Below are positions 35,386-47,546 of a DNA stretch of 64,000 bases, in pieces. The number at the start of each line of letters is the position of its first letter. Within the stretch, counting starts at the first letter, position 1. The position numbers and the translations under genes are program-made. The notes under the pieces are model-generated. The model did not search any database, was not told where the DNA came from, and was given only the letters and a program-made list of their open reading frames with translations. Source of the DNA: Alligator mississippiensis (taxonomy: Eukaryota; Chordata; Crocodylia; Alligatoridae); contig NC_081832.1 in the NCBI RefSeq assembly GCF_030867095.1, positions 62,109,444 to 62,173,443 on the forward strand, read 5' to 3'.

Positions 35386-36650
35386 TTCTGGGGTTGGCAT
35401 GTGTGTGGGATTGGGTATAAGCACATCCCAAGTCCCACAGGACAGTGACTGTCTTGTACAATGTGTGTACATAGTACTTACCACACTGACTCTCCTCTCT
35501 CAGGGCATGTAGGCACTACTTTATTATTGCCACCAGGGGTAATATTTAATCAGCTGCCAGCTCTCTAAATTCCACCTGTGATCTTCGAGTTGTGCTGCAA
35601 TTTCTGCCTCATGAATCACCAACCATAATAAGGGTTGTGTGGAGGGAATGATTGCCTTCTATAATATCCGTGTCATTGTGTTACTTTCAGTGGAGTTGGA
35701 CAAGTGCTGCGGAGGGCACACAGTTAAGGAGAAGGCAGCTACACATTGTGGCTCAGCAGTTGGAGTCAGTTCATTCTGTTCCCGATGAGGGTGGCAGAGA
35801 AAAATCCAGCAGCCTCTGCCCGAGTTCATGTGGGTTTGGCAGGTTTGCCGATAGTAAGAACATGTTTGGTTCACTAGAGTGAGCGTATCCTGCTCTGAAT
35901 CCATAGAGAAGGGAAAGTCTGTGAAGTTAAAAGGCCATGATTTTTATAAAGTCACTTTTCTAAGTAGAACTGTGCTTGGTCACATTCAGTCTAGGTGCTG
36001 ATTACACCCAACTCCTGGCCATGTCATTTGAAATGATGCCTTTCAAGGGTGAACTTTTTTATTCAGGTCTTTCTAATTAATACCTCAGTAATAGCTCTAT
36101 GTTGCTATATCTCCCAGCCCACTTCTGGAGGGATATTATTAAATGTGCCTACTTTTCTGTCTTCAGGAAATGAATCTGTTAACAGAGAAGGTCTAAAAAT
36201 ACTTTTGTTTCCTTTAGAACATGAGGACGTGTGTTCCCAGAGTTTGGGATTTATTCAGAGGATGAGAGGCTGGTTCTTTGAACACTTTAATTGCTATCAC
36301 CGCACTACCCACCCTGCCAGGAAACCTGATCCTCCTCTTAGCCATCTCACTGTCCACTTGGATACTTACCTGTAGTGAAGATTTGCCTTCAAAAGAACTT
36401 AGGTCTTTGTCTGGAAATTTGGATGTTTATCTGACCTTTTGAGTTGTGCAAAATGTGCCTAGGAACCTCACTAGGGAAGATTTGATCCTCCCAGTGGTCA
36501 GTGAGAACTTCCAAGGAACTTCTTCCTTTTGATCAATTTGGAAATAATGAGGACAGATTTCTTTAAATGAGCCTCTGAGACATTCACATGCTTAAACAAT
36601 ATCATCATGTATTTCTGTTGCTGTATCTTGGTCCTTGCTTCCCATTACCC
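35386..36650. other. Intergenic DNA, nothing recognised
   Basis: No supported exon, RNA or repeat. Confidence 0.3.
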
Positions 36651-36692
36651 TACTTATTTTATTTTACTTTATTTTATTTTATTTTATTTTTT
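36651..36692 (+). repeat. (TTTTA)n microsatellite
   Basis: About eight TTTTA/TTTTAC-type pentamer units in tandem. Confidence 0.8.
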
Positions 36693-37272
36693 GTCACTCC
36701 TTACCTGGTACACTTTCTAAAACTTGTTTTTGCAGGTTCTTCAGAGGACACGCTAGATCTTGCCATTAATCACATTTAAAGTGCACAATTCTGCATGCTC
36801 TGAAAGGTCAATAATAACAATAATAATCAATTTTTATTTTTCCCCATTCTTGCCAGAATTAGGAAATGTGGAAAAACACACTTTTCCCTCTGGATCCCCC
36901 CACCTTTTCATCCAGTACACCCAGCTCCGATCCCGAGCAGCATAAAATTCAGCATGTCCTTTTGTTTATCTAATTCTCCTTTGAAGTGCCGGCTTTACTC
37001 CAGGTATACTTTTAGGCTTTTAGTTTGCTGGAGCCAAACACCTTTATATTCTCTGGGGTGCAAAATCTAAGCCCACAGCTGGATCCAAATTTTGCAAATA
37101 TCTGCCTCTTCAAGGAATGACCTCAAATCTGCAGATCCAAGTGCCCCTCAAACTTGAAGGATCAGCTTTTATTTATTTTCAGGTTGGCCCCATCTTGTCA
37201 TCCAAACTTTGTTTCAGGTAGTTCAAATCTGCCTACTTTGATCAGGAAAGTTTGAATCCCTGAACCAGCCAT

Positions 37273-37348
37273 AGGGCCTGATCCTGATGTTCTGGTACTC
37301 TCAAGAGATGTTTTACCATTGACTTCGATGGCATCAGGATTAGGCCTT
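37273..37348. mobile_element. Short hairpin MITE
   Basis: AGGGCCTGATCCTGATG (37273-37289) pairs with CATCAGGATTAGGCCTT (37332-37348). The centre holds CCATTGACTTCGATGG, a word typical of a widespread sauropsid hairpin repeat. Related fragments occur near 45898-45925 and 56985-57040. Confidence 0.55.
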
Positions 37349-38154
37349 TCTTATTCAGGGGTCACTCCATAGTGCTTAGAGTCTCAACTGTGCCAGGTTT
37401 TTACTACTCCATGCAACACACATAGCCAACCAGGATTCTTTCCATTAAAATAATTTTCCTTTTTTATGCATTAAAGAGTCATCAAACTTGTCCTTAATTT
37501 GTCTCTGCCCTGTGCTTATCGGTGCAAATATCCCCCCTCCCCCTACAAGTGCTTTAGAAGTCTCCAGGACCCTGTAAGAACCACCTAGTTATCTTGTTTT
37601 CTCTGACTCTCTTCCTCTGTAGTAGACAAAATCTTTGTCATGGGCTTTTACAAACACTTCCTCACCCCCTCAACAAGTTTTTTTTTCAGCCTTTCTCCAG
37701 CTTCAATTCTGAGCGTCTCTTTGGATCAACAAATACAGATATTCAGATATAAAAAAAAAAATACTGCCGTTGTGAAAAACATTGTTCAGTGAGGCGACGC
37801 TGAGTGTCCACACCAGACATAGGGAACACAGTGCATTGATTTATTTCTTTCCTTCCCCCTGTACTGGGGCAGGAGCCAGTGTCCATTTGTTTAGGAAATT
37901 AAACAAGAATGAGGCAAGTGTCAGTTTTGCTTTGCATTTAACACTTTGCAATGAGAACCACAAATCCAACCTGCTGATTGAATTATTTGCACTCAGCCAC
38001 TCAAATCCTCCAGCCCACATTAGCAAAAGCGGTCTGTAATTTTCAGCACCTTGTTTTCTGGGCTGTACAACCCCAGGAATGAAAAGCACCCAAATTCCTG
38101 TGTTGACTTCAGTCATCAGTGCTTGGCAGCTCTCGAAAACCCATTGGCCCCACA

Positions 38155-38205
38155 GTTAGGCATCCAAAATGAGAGCGTGCTTTTGAAAATCTTGGCCCAA
38201 GGGTT
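38155..38205 (+). repeat. Fragment of an old interspersed repeat
   Basis: CAGTTAGGCATCCAAAATGA and TTTTGAAAATCTTGGCC recur in diverged form at 52082-52128 (AACTAAGGCCCCCAAACTGG, CTTTTGAAAATTCTGGCC). The class is unknown. Confidence 0.45.
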
Positions 38206-38377
38206 TAGTGAAAACTCCAACATAAAGTTGGGTGATCAAAATCATTCCAGCACTTCTTGTGCTGCACTCAGAACTGTATGTTAACCTTCACTTGCAAGCA
38301 TGCCTGCCTGCCAGTGGAGTATTTGAAAGGCAACATTTATGGTTTAAGACAGAGCTGTGGAACTCACCTTGTCCCTG

Positions 38378-38490
38378 ATGGTCACCCGATGAAGAATGCA
38401 TTGCATTTGAAAGCTTGTCAGACTTAATTCCAACCATGCAGTTGGTCCCATAAAAGATATCATCCTCCCACAACTCCTGGTCTCTCGCAT
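38378..38490 (+). mobile_element. Unclassified interspersed repeat
   Basis: GATGAAGAATGCATTGCATT, GAAAGCTTGTCAGACTTAAT, ATGCAGTTGGTCCCATAAAA and GATATCATCCTCCCACAAC follow a known order from a repeat family abundant in reptiles. A shorter piece lies at 12262-12310. Confidence 0.5.
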
Positions 38491-39156
38491 ACAACTAATA
38501 TTAATCTTTTAAAGCAACCTTGCTGCAATAACTTGTAGCTCCCCCACCCACCTTTGCTTTTTAGAGACTTGTGTTTTCCTCTCAATGTACCAAATTGTTG
38601 AGTGAGAGTGATTGATTTGCACTTCATTGGTGGTGTAAAACATGACTCCTGAATGTGGCACCCTCCGGGGTGTTCATGGCCTCCTCTGACTGCCTGCTTT
38701 TCTTGCTGCTTTTATGTCCTGGGGAAGAAGAACCTGCTGAATCTGTTCAGTACTATGCAGGGAGACAAAAGTGGCCCAACATGAACATGGGGAAGGGAGG
38801 AACATTTTAAGTGCCTTTCTAAAAGTACTTGAGGGATAGGGATCTAAACACAGCCTCGCTTTACTGCTTCCATTAGCACCGTTCTTATTCTTTCCCATGA
38901 CATCAATGGAAGCTGGACGAGATGTGTTACTGTTCATGCCAGGAAGGCATCTTGTTTTAGCACTGTTTGATCTTTGCTGGGCAGACCAAGCTAGGCCCTA
39001 TTTTAACCATGTTAAGGAATCCTGTTTCAGCCTTGATCTTTGCAGACCGTCACCACAGATACTGACTGCTATACAACAGCAAAAATCCCGGTATTACCTA
39101 CAGCAGCAGTGGCGCAGGGCACTTTTTCCACCAGTGAAAAAGCACTTAAAAAGTAA

Positions 39157-39217
39157 GTGTGTGTGTGTGTGTGTGTGTGCGTGTGTGTGTGTGTGTAAAA
39201 TGTGTGTGTGCGTGTGT
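39157..39217 (+). repeat. (TG)n microsatellite
   Basis: A dinucleotide TG run with a few interruptions (CG at 39180, AAAA at 39197). Confidence 0.9.
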
Positions 39218-40815
39218 ATTTCATCTCCAAATCAAAACCACATGTCTTCCAGGAGTTTAAAGACAAGAGAAATTATGGGGAAGCCGCAGGGCTGAGCATT
39301 CCTCTCTCCTAGGAAGTGGTCTTCTGTAGTTCTGACCTTGTCTACAAATACCATCTTCTCTTTATAAAAATGTAGTCTGGAGTTTGTTTAGGAATTCTTT
39401 ACAAATAGAGGGAGCTTTATGAGTCTGCTCCAGGGGTCTGGGGCTCAGTCCTAACATGGGAGAAAGACATACAATTTTGATTTGGAGATGAAATTTCAAG
39501 CTGGCATTTTCAGAAAGGAACAGATGTAAGTATTTCACTAATTATTATTATCTCTACTGTGGTAGAGCCTAGAAGCCTAATCATATGGTAGGTGCTGAAC
39601 AAACACAGAACAAAAGAGTCCCACTTCATAGATCCTACTGTTGCATAGAGACCTTCTCCCTGCAATTAGCTTTTTTTTCTATGTAAGGGAAGTTAGTAAT
39701 GGTGGAAAGTGACAGATTAGCAGCTCTGTATACTGAAACTTGTCTTTTGATCAGGCATAGCACAAGTAACAGAAGCACTGGGTTATTCTAGAACCAGGCC
39801 TAAAAATGATCCCCTGCCACTTGGGATTGTTTGAAGGTTGAATTGCTGACAGGCATCGTTCCCCCAGCTATCCCCAGGCAGCCAGAGTATATGATGGAAG
39901 TCTTTCTATTAGAACTTGCTGAGGATGGAATAGAAGCGTGAACATAAATAGCATGAAAATTCAGTGCTATTTCCGTTTTTGGTAATACATGACATGACAT
40001 GAAATTGCTTTTAATGGGCATTGGCTGATTGAATTTACCAGTGACACATCAGGCCTGCTTTAATAGAGAAGATTCAGTTATTTCACCCTTTACTAGGTGC
40101 TTCAGAAATCCTATTGCTTTTTCCTGTCTCGCTGCTTTATATGTCAGTATGGGCTTCTCTGTGTCAGCACAATGGATTTGTTCTCAATCCTTTGGTTCCA
40201 TGGGCCCCGTTGTAGAACTGCAGTAGTAAAAAAGAGAGAGTGCTCATCACTAACTGCTGTGTCCAGATACTTAGTAGAAGTAATCACTGCTCAAAGCAGC
40301 CGCCACTGAAACTATTCCTGTCACCAGGGTGCCAGTGACAAAAACTGTTTCTTATTGAGTGACCTTTGAATAATGTCTGGAAGGGCAACAGCAGTTGAAG
40401 ATATCCTGGTAAGGAAGGGCCCTACTTGAGAAGCTTGAGGGCCCTGTGACTATAGATTCATTTTTATCTCTGATTAAGGGTAGGGGAAAGCTCTTAAACT
40501 ACAATATACTGGTATGTTTTCCCCTTTGAACCACAGTATGAAAAGAGATAGGAGGCAGACTGACGGAGTCCTGTTCCTTGGAAGCGGAGAAAATTTGTAT
40601 GGAGTAGAACTGGAGGGGAAACTGAGGGGGAAGGGGATGAAGGGTTAATGGTCTGGATGTGTTTGAGCTGAAAAGAAAATTTCAGTTTAGCTGTGTACTG
40701 TATTTACTTTCTGCAAACCTCAGAGCACTCAAGCTTCTCTAGTAGGTAAAGCCTTTAATGGTGGTATTCTTGCCAAAGCAGAGGTTGTACAGAGAGGGAC
40801 TGCATAGGGGAGAGG
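39218..40815. other. Intergenic DNA, nothing recognised
   Basis: Unique-looking AT-rich sequence. No supported features. Confidence 0.3.
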
Positions 40816-40817
40816 AT

Positions 40818-41036
40818 TAAAAATCAGAGGAACTGGGTTTAGTTTTGAGTTCTGCAACTGATCTGTTGTGTGACCTTGGACAAGTCCCTTCACTCTGTTT
40901 TCCTGTTGCCCTTGTTGTCCATTTAGACTGTCAGTTCCTTGGGGTTAGGGAACATCTCTTATTACATGTTTGTATGTATCATAACAGGAAGCTGATTTCA
41001 TTTGAGCATTTAGGTGCTAGTATAATATAATAAAAC
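40818..41036 (+). mobile_element. MIR-type SINE
   Basis: ACTGGGTTTAGTTTTGAGTT, CTGCAACTGATCTG, TTGTGTGACCTTGGACAAGT and CCCTTCACTCTGTTTTCC reproduce the MIR core, followed by the tail AGACTGTCAGTTCCTTGGGG and a terminal AATATAATAAAA. This is the best-preserved MIR in the window. Confidence 0.8.
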
Positions 41037-41071
41037 AGGAAAGATACCATATGATTTGAGTAACAGCTAAC

Positions 41072-41358
41072 CAGTGTCAGTAGCAGCCTTAGGAGAGGGC
41101 AAGCCGGGCAACTGCGCAGGGTCCCACACTTTGGGGGGCCCCAAAATTTTGCAACACTTTTTTTTGAGGGCGAAGGTTTTTCAAGGAAGTGGCTCTATTT
41201 GCATTTTGACACTTGGCTATTTATCCAATTCCCCCCAAAGAATATTAAAAAGATCCACAATACACCTGTGGTGGGTTATAGGTCATCAAAATTAAGCCTC
41301 TAAGGGGCCCCAAATGACTCTCTTGCCCAGGGCCCCAACAGCCATAATGCCACCACTG
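41072..41358 (+). mobile_element. hAT-like non-autonomous element
   Basis: The left end CAGTGTCAGTAGCAGCCTTA and right end CAACAGCCATAATGCCACCA with CTG form imperfect inverted termini, with AGGGCAAGCCGGG and TCTTGCCCAGGGCCCC just inside. No coding capacity. Flanking 8-mers do not match. Confidence 0.55.
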
Positions 41359-41630
41359 CCAGCATGACACAAATTTTGGTTGTATATTCAGTTAGCAGGT
41401 AGCTTGAATTTTGCTAGTAAGAATTATTTGCTGAAGAAATTCACAAAGGTTACATATAAGATGAGAATTTATGATTTATTTGGGAAATTCTTTACCTGAA
41501 AAAATAAAGTGAAATTTGTGGAGCAAATTATTTGCTTTGAAAGAGGTTTTGTGTACATGGAAATGTATGGGCAAGTTAATCCATGCTATAGGCATGAATT
41601 TTACACTTTAAAGTTAAACATCATGAAACC

Positions 41631-41765
41631 CTTGGGTGGACACTCATTCAGAATAAAGTGGCATTCATTCAGTTTACTTTAATTCATTTCCAGTGAAAGA
41701 ACTTCCCAAGTGAATTAAGCTAAACTGAATTCAGGACACTGTTCTGAATGAGGGTTCACAAAGGG
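41631..41765. mobile_element. Hairpin MITE with about 50-bp arms
   Basis: The left arm CACTCATTCAGAATAAAGTG with ATTCAGTTTACTTTAATTC pairs with the right arm GAATTAAGCTAAACTGAATT and CACTGTTCTGAATGAGGGTT. The short loop holds CATTTCCAGTGAAAGAAC. Nothing is encoded. Confidence 0.7.
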
Positions 41766-42167
41766 ATTTGATATAGCTTAACTAAAAAGATTTATACATT
41801 CCCTTGGGTTATTGTCCCTGTGTATGTAGGCTTTGATTCTGCTGCATTAGAAGGTCAAACAGCAGCGAGTTTATGCAGGAATGCTCCCTGTTTTCTACTC
41901 AGTCATCACAGGCTTCTTTCACTGTATTGGCCTGGGAAACAGCTGTGTAGAGGTGAGATGACTGGGGTGCACAGAAAAGAGAACTATGAACATGGCAACT
42001 AGTCTAGGAGTGGAGTAGGTATCTACAATTACTGCTTCTTCTCCTAACATAGGTGGCCACATATGCCAGTCTGAGGATTCCCTTTCCCTCTGTATGTATT
42101 CTGTCAGCACAAAAGCTTGTTACTCTGGCTGTGCTCCTTCATTTTATAAAGCCACATCCTCTTTGGG

Positions 42168-42392
42168 TAGGGGGACCAACCTTTTTTGGTACGTGTGCCA
42201 CAAATTACCCCATGGCCTCCCCAAGCGCCACTCTGATCCCCTTCTCCTACCTGCTCTGCTGCTCTGCTTTCTGCTCCCTGCCCTATGTGCTGCTGTGTTG
42301 CTTGCCCATCCCTGATCTGCTGTGTGCCACAAATATGGGCTGTCAATGCCACTTGTGTTATGCGTGCTGCAGTTTGACCACCCCTTCCTTGG
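42168..42392 (+). mobile_element. hAT-like non-autonomous element
   Basis: GGGGGACCAACCTTTTTTGG and GTACGTGTGCCACAAATT at the left are matched in inverse by TATGCGTGCTGCAGTTTGAC and CACCCCTTCC at the right. The internal part is CT-rich. This corresponds to a MER-like hAT design. Confidence 0.6.
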
Positions 42393-44438
42393 GAATATGA
42401 AAGTAACTTCACCCATCACTGAAACATAGCCACTTCTGGAGTGGAATCCAACTCCATAGCACTATACAGCAAGGAATGAAACTACAGGGGGAATAGTAGT
42501 TGGCATATGGGAACTGCCTGACCTAGATTTTGTCCAGGACACTAACCTAACCCTTGCAAAAAATTGCAGTGGCGTCTTCAGCAATGTCCAGTGGCCAGAA
42601 CCTCAATTTTTTTCAACCTATCCATAAGCATCATGGTATGAATATAGCTTGGCACAGGACCATTTCCTCAGTAGCTCTGTCATCACACTGCTGGCACTTT
42701 TCTTTTGCCCAGTGGTTAAGTATATTCCACATCAAGATTATGCATGGTCTGTTGCTAGGTGGCAATGCACCTTAAAGCAAAGAAATATTACAGGTCATGG
42801 ATTCCTGCAAATCACATTTATGTTAGAGAAGTCCAACTCATCCAGAAGCTTAAGTTGGATTAGTTATTTTTAAACCCAGCAGAAGAAGCATTAAAATAAG
42901 CTTTTTATGCAAGCAGCCATGAATAATTCTTGCCTTAGGACCTAGGATTTTTTTGTAGTGCCCCTCTCCCTGTCAATCTCTGCCCCATAGATAATCCCAT
43001 ATGAAGGGCGGGGGGAGGGAGGGTTTTTCCAGGCCTTCTGTCCTTCAAGTCATCATTCTGGATACTTCAATATGAACCTTGGAGACAATTTAAGACTCTG
43101 TTTTGGGGAGGAAGGATTGCTTTTTTATCTCCTAGGATTTAGCTGTTCCCTATTGGTTAAGTACCAGCTGGTTTCTAAGTTTTTTGAGAGTTTACTTATT
43201 CAGACAGGCTGAAAAGACTGCAATGGAGCAATTCAAGGTGGATTGCAGCCATATGCAAATTTTCAGAAGTTGTTACAATTTAAAAATATTTTTAAGAGGC
43301 TGTGTGAGTTCAGTCCTTGCCAAGTGAGGAACTAAACAGAACACCCTGCAATCAAGGGTCAAAGCTTCCCTACACCCTCCTACCCAGCTTTGGTGCCACA
43401 CCACAATCCTGACTGTGGCATCCCTTGCTGCTTGTCTTAGTTTTCCCTTTAGAGCTTTGGGAATGGATCTAAATGCTAACCTGTATCTATCCTATAAGTC
43501 TGCAGTGCTGCATCCTTCATTTAACTGTTGAGTAAATGATGCCAATGATACTAAATTGTAGTTTTGCCTTGTGGTTAATGGGAAACGAGATAAAAAAACA
43601 AGAAAATGCACAGTGATTGCAGCTTACATTTGATTCCAAGTTTCCATGTTTCCAGAGGCAAAAGGTCAAGGCATAACCCCTCAGGCATCCCTAGTTTCTC
43701 CTCGTACCTACCACTGACAACCTAAAACGAGGACAAGTAAGACCAAGCCAGAATTTTGTTCACCTTATGGTAGTATCACATGTTGCTAACTGACCTGTAG
43801 CCCCTTATGCAACTCCAATTGAAATCCAAGCTTCCACAAAACTCAAAGGGATCCTAGACTAAGTGGCTGCAGAACCCGGTCCTTGATATAATCTAACAGT
43901 GGTTCAGAGGGGAGTATAAGATTGTGCTCCCCAGAGTCCTTATTTCATCATTTGCAGTGCATCTTTTCCTACCCTAAAAAGAAAGCAAAAAACCAGATTC
44001 TGCCCCATTTTCCCAATGTCAAGGAGCCAAGATTCCCTTGTGAAGGGGAATTTGCTGGCTGCAAACAGCTGCTGTAGCATGCTCAAGCTGTTCCTGCTCT
44101 CCTGGCATGCAGAGAGCATGCGGCTGTGGGGTGACAGATTTGGGGGCTGTATTTGTACTATTCAAGCTAATGCAAATTAGAGTACTCCTGAAGCTGCTCT
44201 AATTTTGCTCTAGAGCTGAACTGAGCCCTTGCGATTGCAGGATTGGGTTTTTTACCAAAAAAGCACTCCTACCCTTATCTTAGATAAGTCAAAAGCAGCT
44301 CAGGTACACCTCAAGACCTGGCCTCCTTTGTGTAACTTCCGTATTGTTTTAAAAGCCTGGCTTTAAAGAGGTTTTTTTTTTAAGCTCTTACTGATATAAC
44401 TACAATTCCACTTAAAAAAATAGTAGCAACCTATGCAA
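42393..44438. other. Intergenic DNA downstream of STC2
   Basis: No gene recognised. This is the remaining gap before the predicted STC2 poly(A) site. Confidence 0.35.
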
Positions 44439-44455
44439 GAGACTTATTCAAAACA

Positions 44456-44461
44456 TTTATT
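44456..44461 (-). terminator. STC2: Candidate distal poly(A) signal AATAAA of STC2
   Basis: TTTATT on the plus strand. It is the last such hexamer at the edge of the AU-rich block. Others lie closer to the stop, for example near 44670 and 44708. Confidence 0.4.
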
Positions 44462-47380
44462 AGTGTTTAAGGAAAAATAATAGTGTGAAAAGGTACAGAG
44501 CTTTGCCTAGATCCATATGCATCTTTTTACAAGCTTATTTGGCTGTAAATTCTACATGAGATAAAACTAGTATGTTTTTCTCCCAAAGTTCTGGAATTTA
44601 AGGACAGATTTTTTTATTACATTTAAGCATTTTTTAAAATGAGGACAGCATTTTTCAGCATTTGTTTGTTTTATTTTTCCAGTAGGCATTTTACTACATC
44701 CAGTTTGGTTTATTTTTTCGTTTTCCGTTCCAGAACAAGGCTTATTCCAGATACAAAGCATAAAGGGAACGTTCATATCTTGTTTTTTTTCCAAGCTAAA
44801 CTTCCTTTGTGAACAGCAGCTCATGAAGAATACTCATCAATGTAACTGGACACTTATTTTTAAAAAATAATTTTACAAAAAATTAAGGCTACCTAGATGT
44901 CTCGATTAAAATACTCTCAGGTAAAACACACCCTACCTGTTAAGATATGAAAGAAGGTTTAACAATAAATAAATGATTTATGCTGTCAATAACATTATGG
45001 AACTGTATAAAATTATATTTACGTTGCTTTAAACAACAACAAAAACATACTAGTGGCATGAATATATACAACACAGGTCATGACATGTTTAAATTATCAT
45101 AGCCAGCAGTGTTTGGGTTTGTTTTTTTTTTTAAATGGAGACACTATAATAAATAGAAATGTTAAATATTTACAATAATAGCATATGCGGAATCAGTAGA
45201 TGAACACATAAAATCTTCACACACAGAGGAAAAAGTTATGCCTTATACAAAAATTTCCCCCCAAACCCCCAACAAAATGATAAAGAAATTTTTCACTGAC
45301 TAAGCAAGATGGGGGAATATATATTTTCCCCACCCAGAATGAATGAATAACAATGAATTGTATGCATGCTGAGGTGATATGTTGACTAAGACATTCAAGG
45401 ACATACATCATCAATACGTTTGGTTCCCATACATATATCAGACCTCTAACAAGAGATGGACGGACCTTACTGGAGTTATGTGAGAATACTGACTTGATGG
45501 CAAGTCCTGTTTGCTAACATGCTTCCATTATTCTTTTTTTTTTTGGTTTGAGCTTGTTGTTTGCTATGCCAATACACCACCATGGGGCGGCAGATGATTG
45601 TGAGGAGCTCATGAGGTGGGAGACCAGAGACTCTCCCTTGGTATCACCAGCAGCAAGACAGTTTTGGGGTGGGGTGAATAGGAATTTATATTCACAAGGC
45701 GGCATTCATTCCTCCTGCTTCCACAAAGTGGGAACTGTCCACAGGGCTGTTGCCAAGACTGAATCCATTAACTTGTCCGTGTATTAGAAGGCACCCTGAT
45801 TGCTTCTCAGAGGTCGGGTTACTCTCTGTGGCCGCACTAGTGCATTGTGGCCTCTTTTTGGCCTGTTCCATGATCTCTCCATTGAGGTCAGTTTTGTCAT
45901 GGACTTCAGTGGGAGTAGGAGCAGGGTCCCTTCTCTGACCAAGCAGCTGATGGGTTTTCAGCTTAATGGCTTGTTTGTTTTCCCTATAACCTCATTCGTA
46001 GCATCACTCAAGATCCTGCTGTTGGACATATGTGCAAAGCTCTCAGTACAGAAACTGGAAACTTGTGTACACATGCCCATGTGCAGTATCTGCCACAGCA
46101 GGAGCAATGGCCAAATCTGCTAGCTGCACTAAAACGATTCCCATCCCAAACCAGGAGACAAAGATACTAATTAATTCCCTGTGCAAATTAGTCACTACCA
46201 AACTGTTCCCTTGCCACTACATCCTTGACCCAGGCTTCCTGACCTGGAAAACCGGTGCTCAAATCTTTGATGTGATGCTATGTTCCAAGAAAACTTGTTC
46301 TTTCCCAACAAAGGTTACCACCAATCTCATTCTTTCCCCCACTTTGGATGCAAAAACCAGTGTTTCAAGTGCAGTATCTGAGGGAAAGGGTGTAACCTGT
46401 GAATCAGAACTGCATACAGAAGTAAGAAAAGCTGCCACAGAGCATCCCACTCTAACTTTCAACTACCCAGGAATTTAAAGCTCTCTTAACTCCTCTATCT
46501 GCATGTAACCCCATTCTGTGGTGTTGTAAGGTTACTATAAAGCATGCTCTTATCAAGAAAAGCAAGCACTTGTACCCATCCCAGAGTCATCTTTGGCATT
46601 TTGATAAACCACAGCCCATGGGCAGATTTAAAACACTGGGTCTTAACAGCTTTGCAAACTGCATCCTGCTACTTTCAAAGAGAATAGGAAAGAGAGATTT
46701 TCAATGGGCCTCCAACATACCAGCTACATCCATAAAGTTTTGAGGATGCATCAGCTATCTGCACCTGCTTCTGACATTTTGGGTTGTCCACAGGCAGAGA
46801 AGAGAGGCTGCCCTAAAATATGCTTTTCTCTGGGTCCTGAAAAAGGATATACTTGGGGACTTTGGAGGTCCACAGAAAATGTGCTCATTGTCTTGTTAAG
46901 CAGGTCTTAATGGTCAAGTTGTCTTGCCTGGAAGCTGGGGAAGTCACTGGATAAGTAAGAGTGAAGTTTAACAGTGGTTAAAATACAAATGAGAGGGAGC
47001 ACATTAGTTAGGCAGCATCACCCAGATGCAAACAATGGCTCAGAAATTATGAGAAAAGAAACTGATTTTTGTCAGAGTGCCACAGCAACCTCCTTTCAGC
47101 TCGTATGTTCATGGTCATGTGCAGGGACCAAATCCCTTTGGAAACTAGCTTTAAGACAGCCCTAAGCATAGCAGAGGTGCTTAGTCAGGAGAAGCCAAAC
47201 TATGATCTGTCTTGGCCTCCCCTCCACCCAAAAGAAAAACCAATTGCAACTTGTTTCCAATTGTTCTGTTGTTTTTAAAAGGTTTTAAATGGAGACATTT
47301 TGTCACACTTGCTGGCTAGGCAAGTGGTGAGTTCACCAGATATAACCAATAACCGATAGCCACTGCTCTCCCTCTGCTTC

Positions 47381-47398
47381 TATATATATATATATATA
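47381..47398. repeat. (TA)9 microsatellite in the STC2 3' UTR
   Basis: A pure TA run about 150 bp beyond the stop codon. Confidence 0.85.
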
Positions 47399-47546
47399 CT
47401 GTCACTGAGGTCCTCATATCCCACAATGCCCTGTGCTTGACATCACCCCTCTGAATGGTAAATGTTCAGGAATGTCCATAGATAAGAAGATGGACTCAAT
47501 GGAGGAAGTTTCCAGTGGAGGGGGAGGGGAGGGTCTGTGCCTCCTT

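Larger units (their letters stand above)
44439..47546 (-). other. STC2: STC2 3' untranslated region (predicted)
   Basis: The stretch runs from the TGA stop to a candidate AATAAA at 44456-44461 on the minus strand. The implied length of about 3.1 kb is in keeping with the long 3' UTR of mammalian STC2. The distal kilobase (44440-45540) is strongly AU-rich with several TTTATT/TTTTAT alternatives, so shorter isoforms are possible. It contains a (TA)n run at 47381-47398. The end is inferred. Confidence 0.5.

Noticed and set aside
39069-39295. Cys/Val-rich frames over the (TG)n run
   Set aside because: These are translations of a dinucleotide microsatellite.
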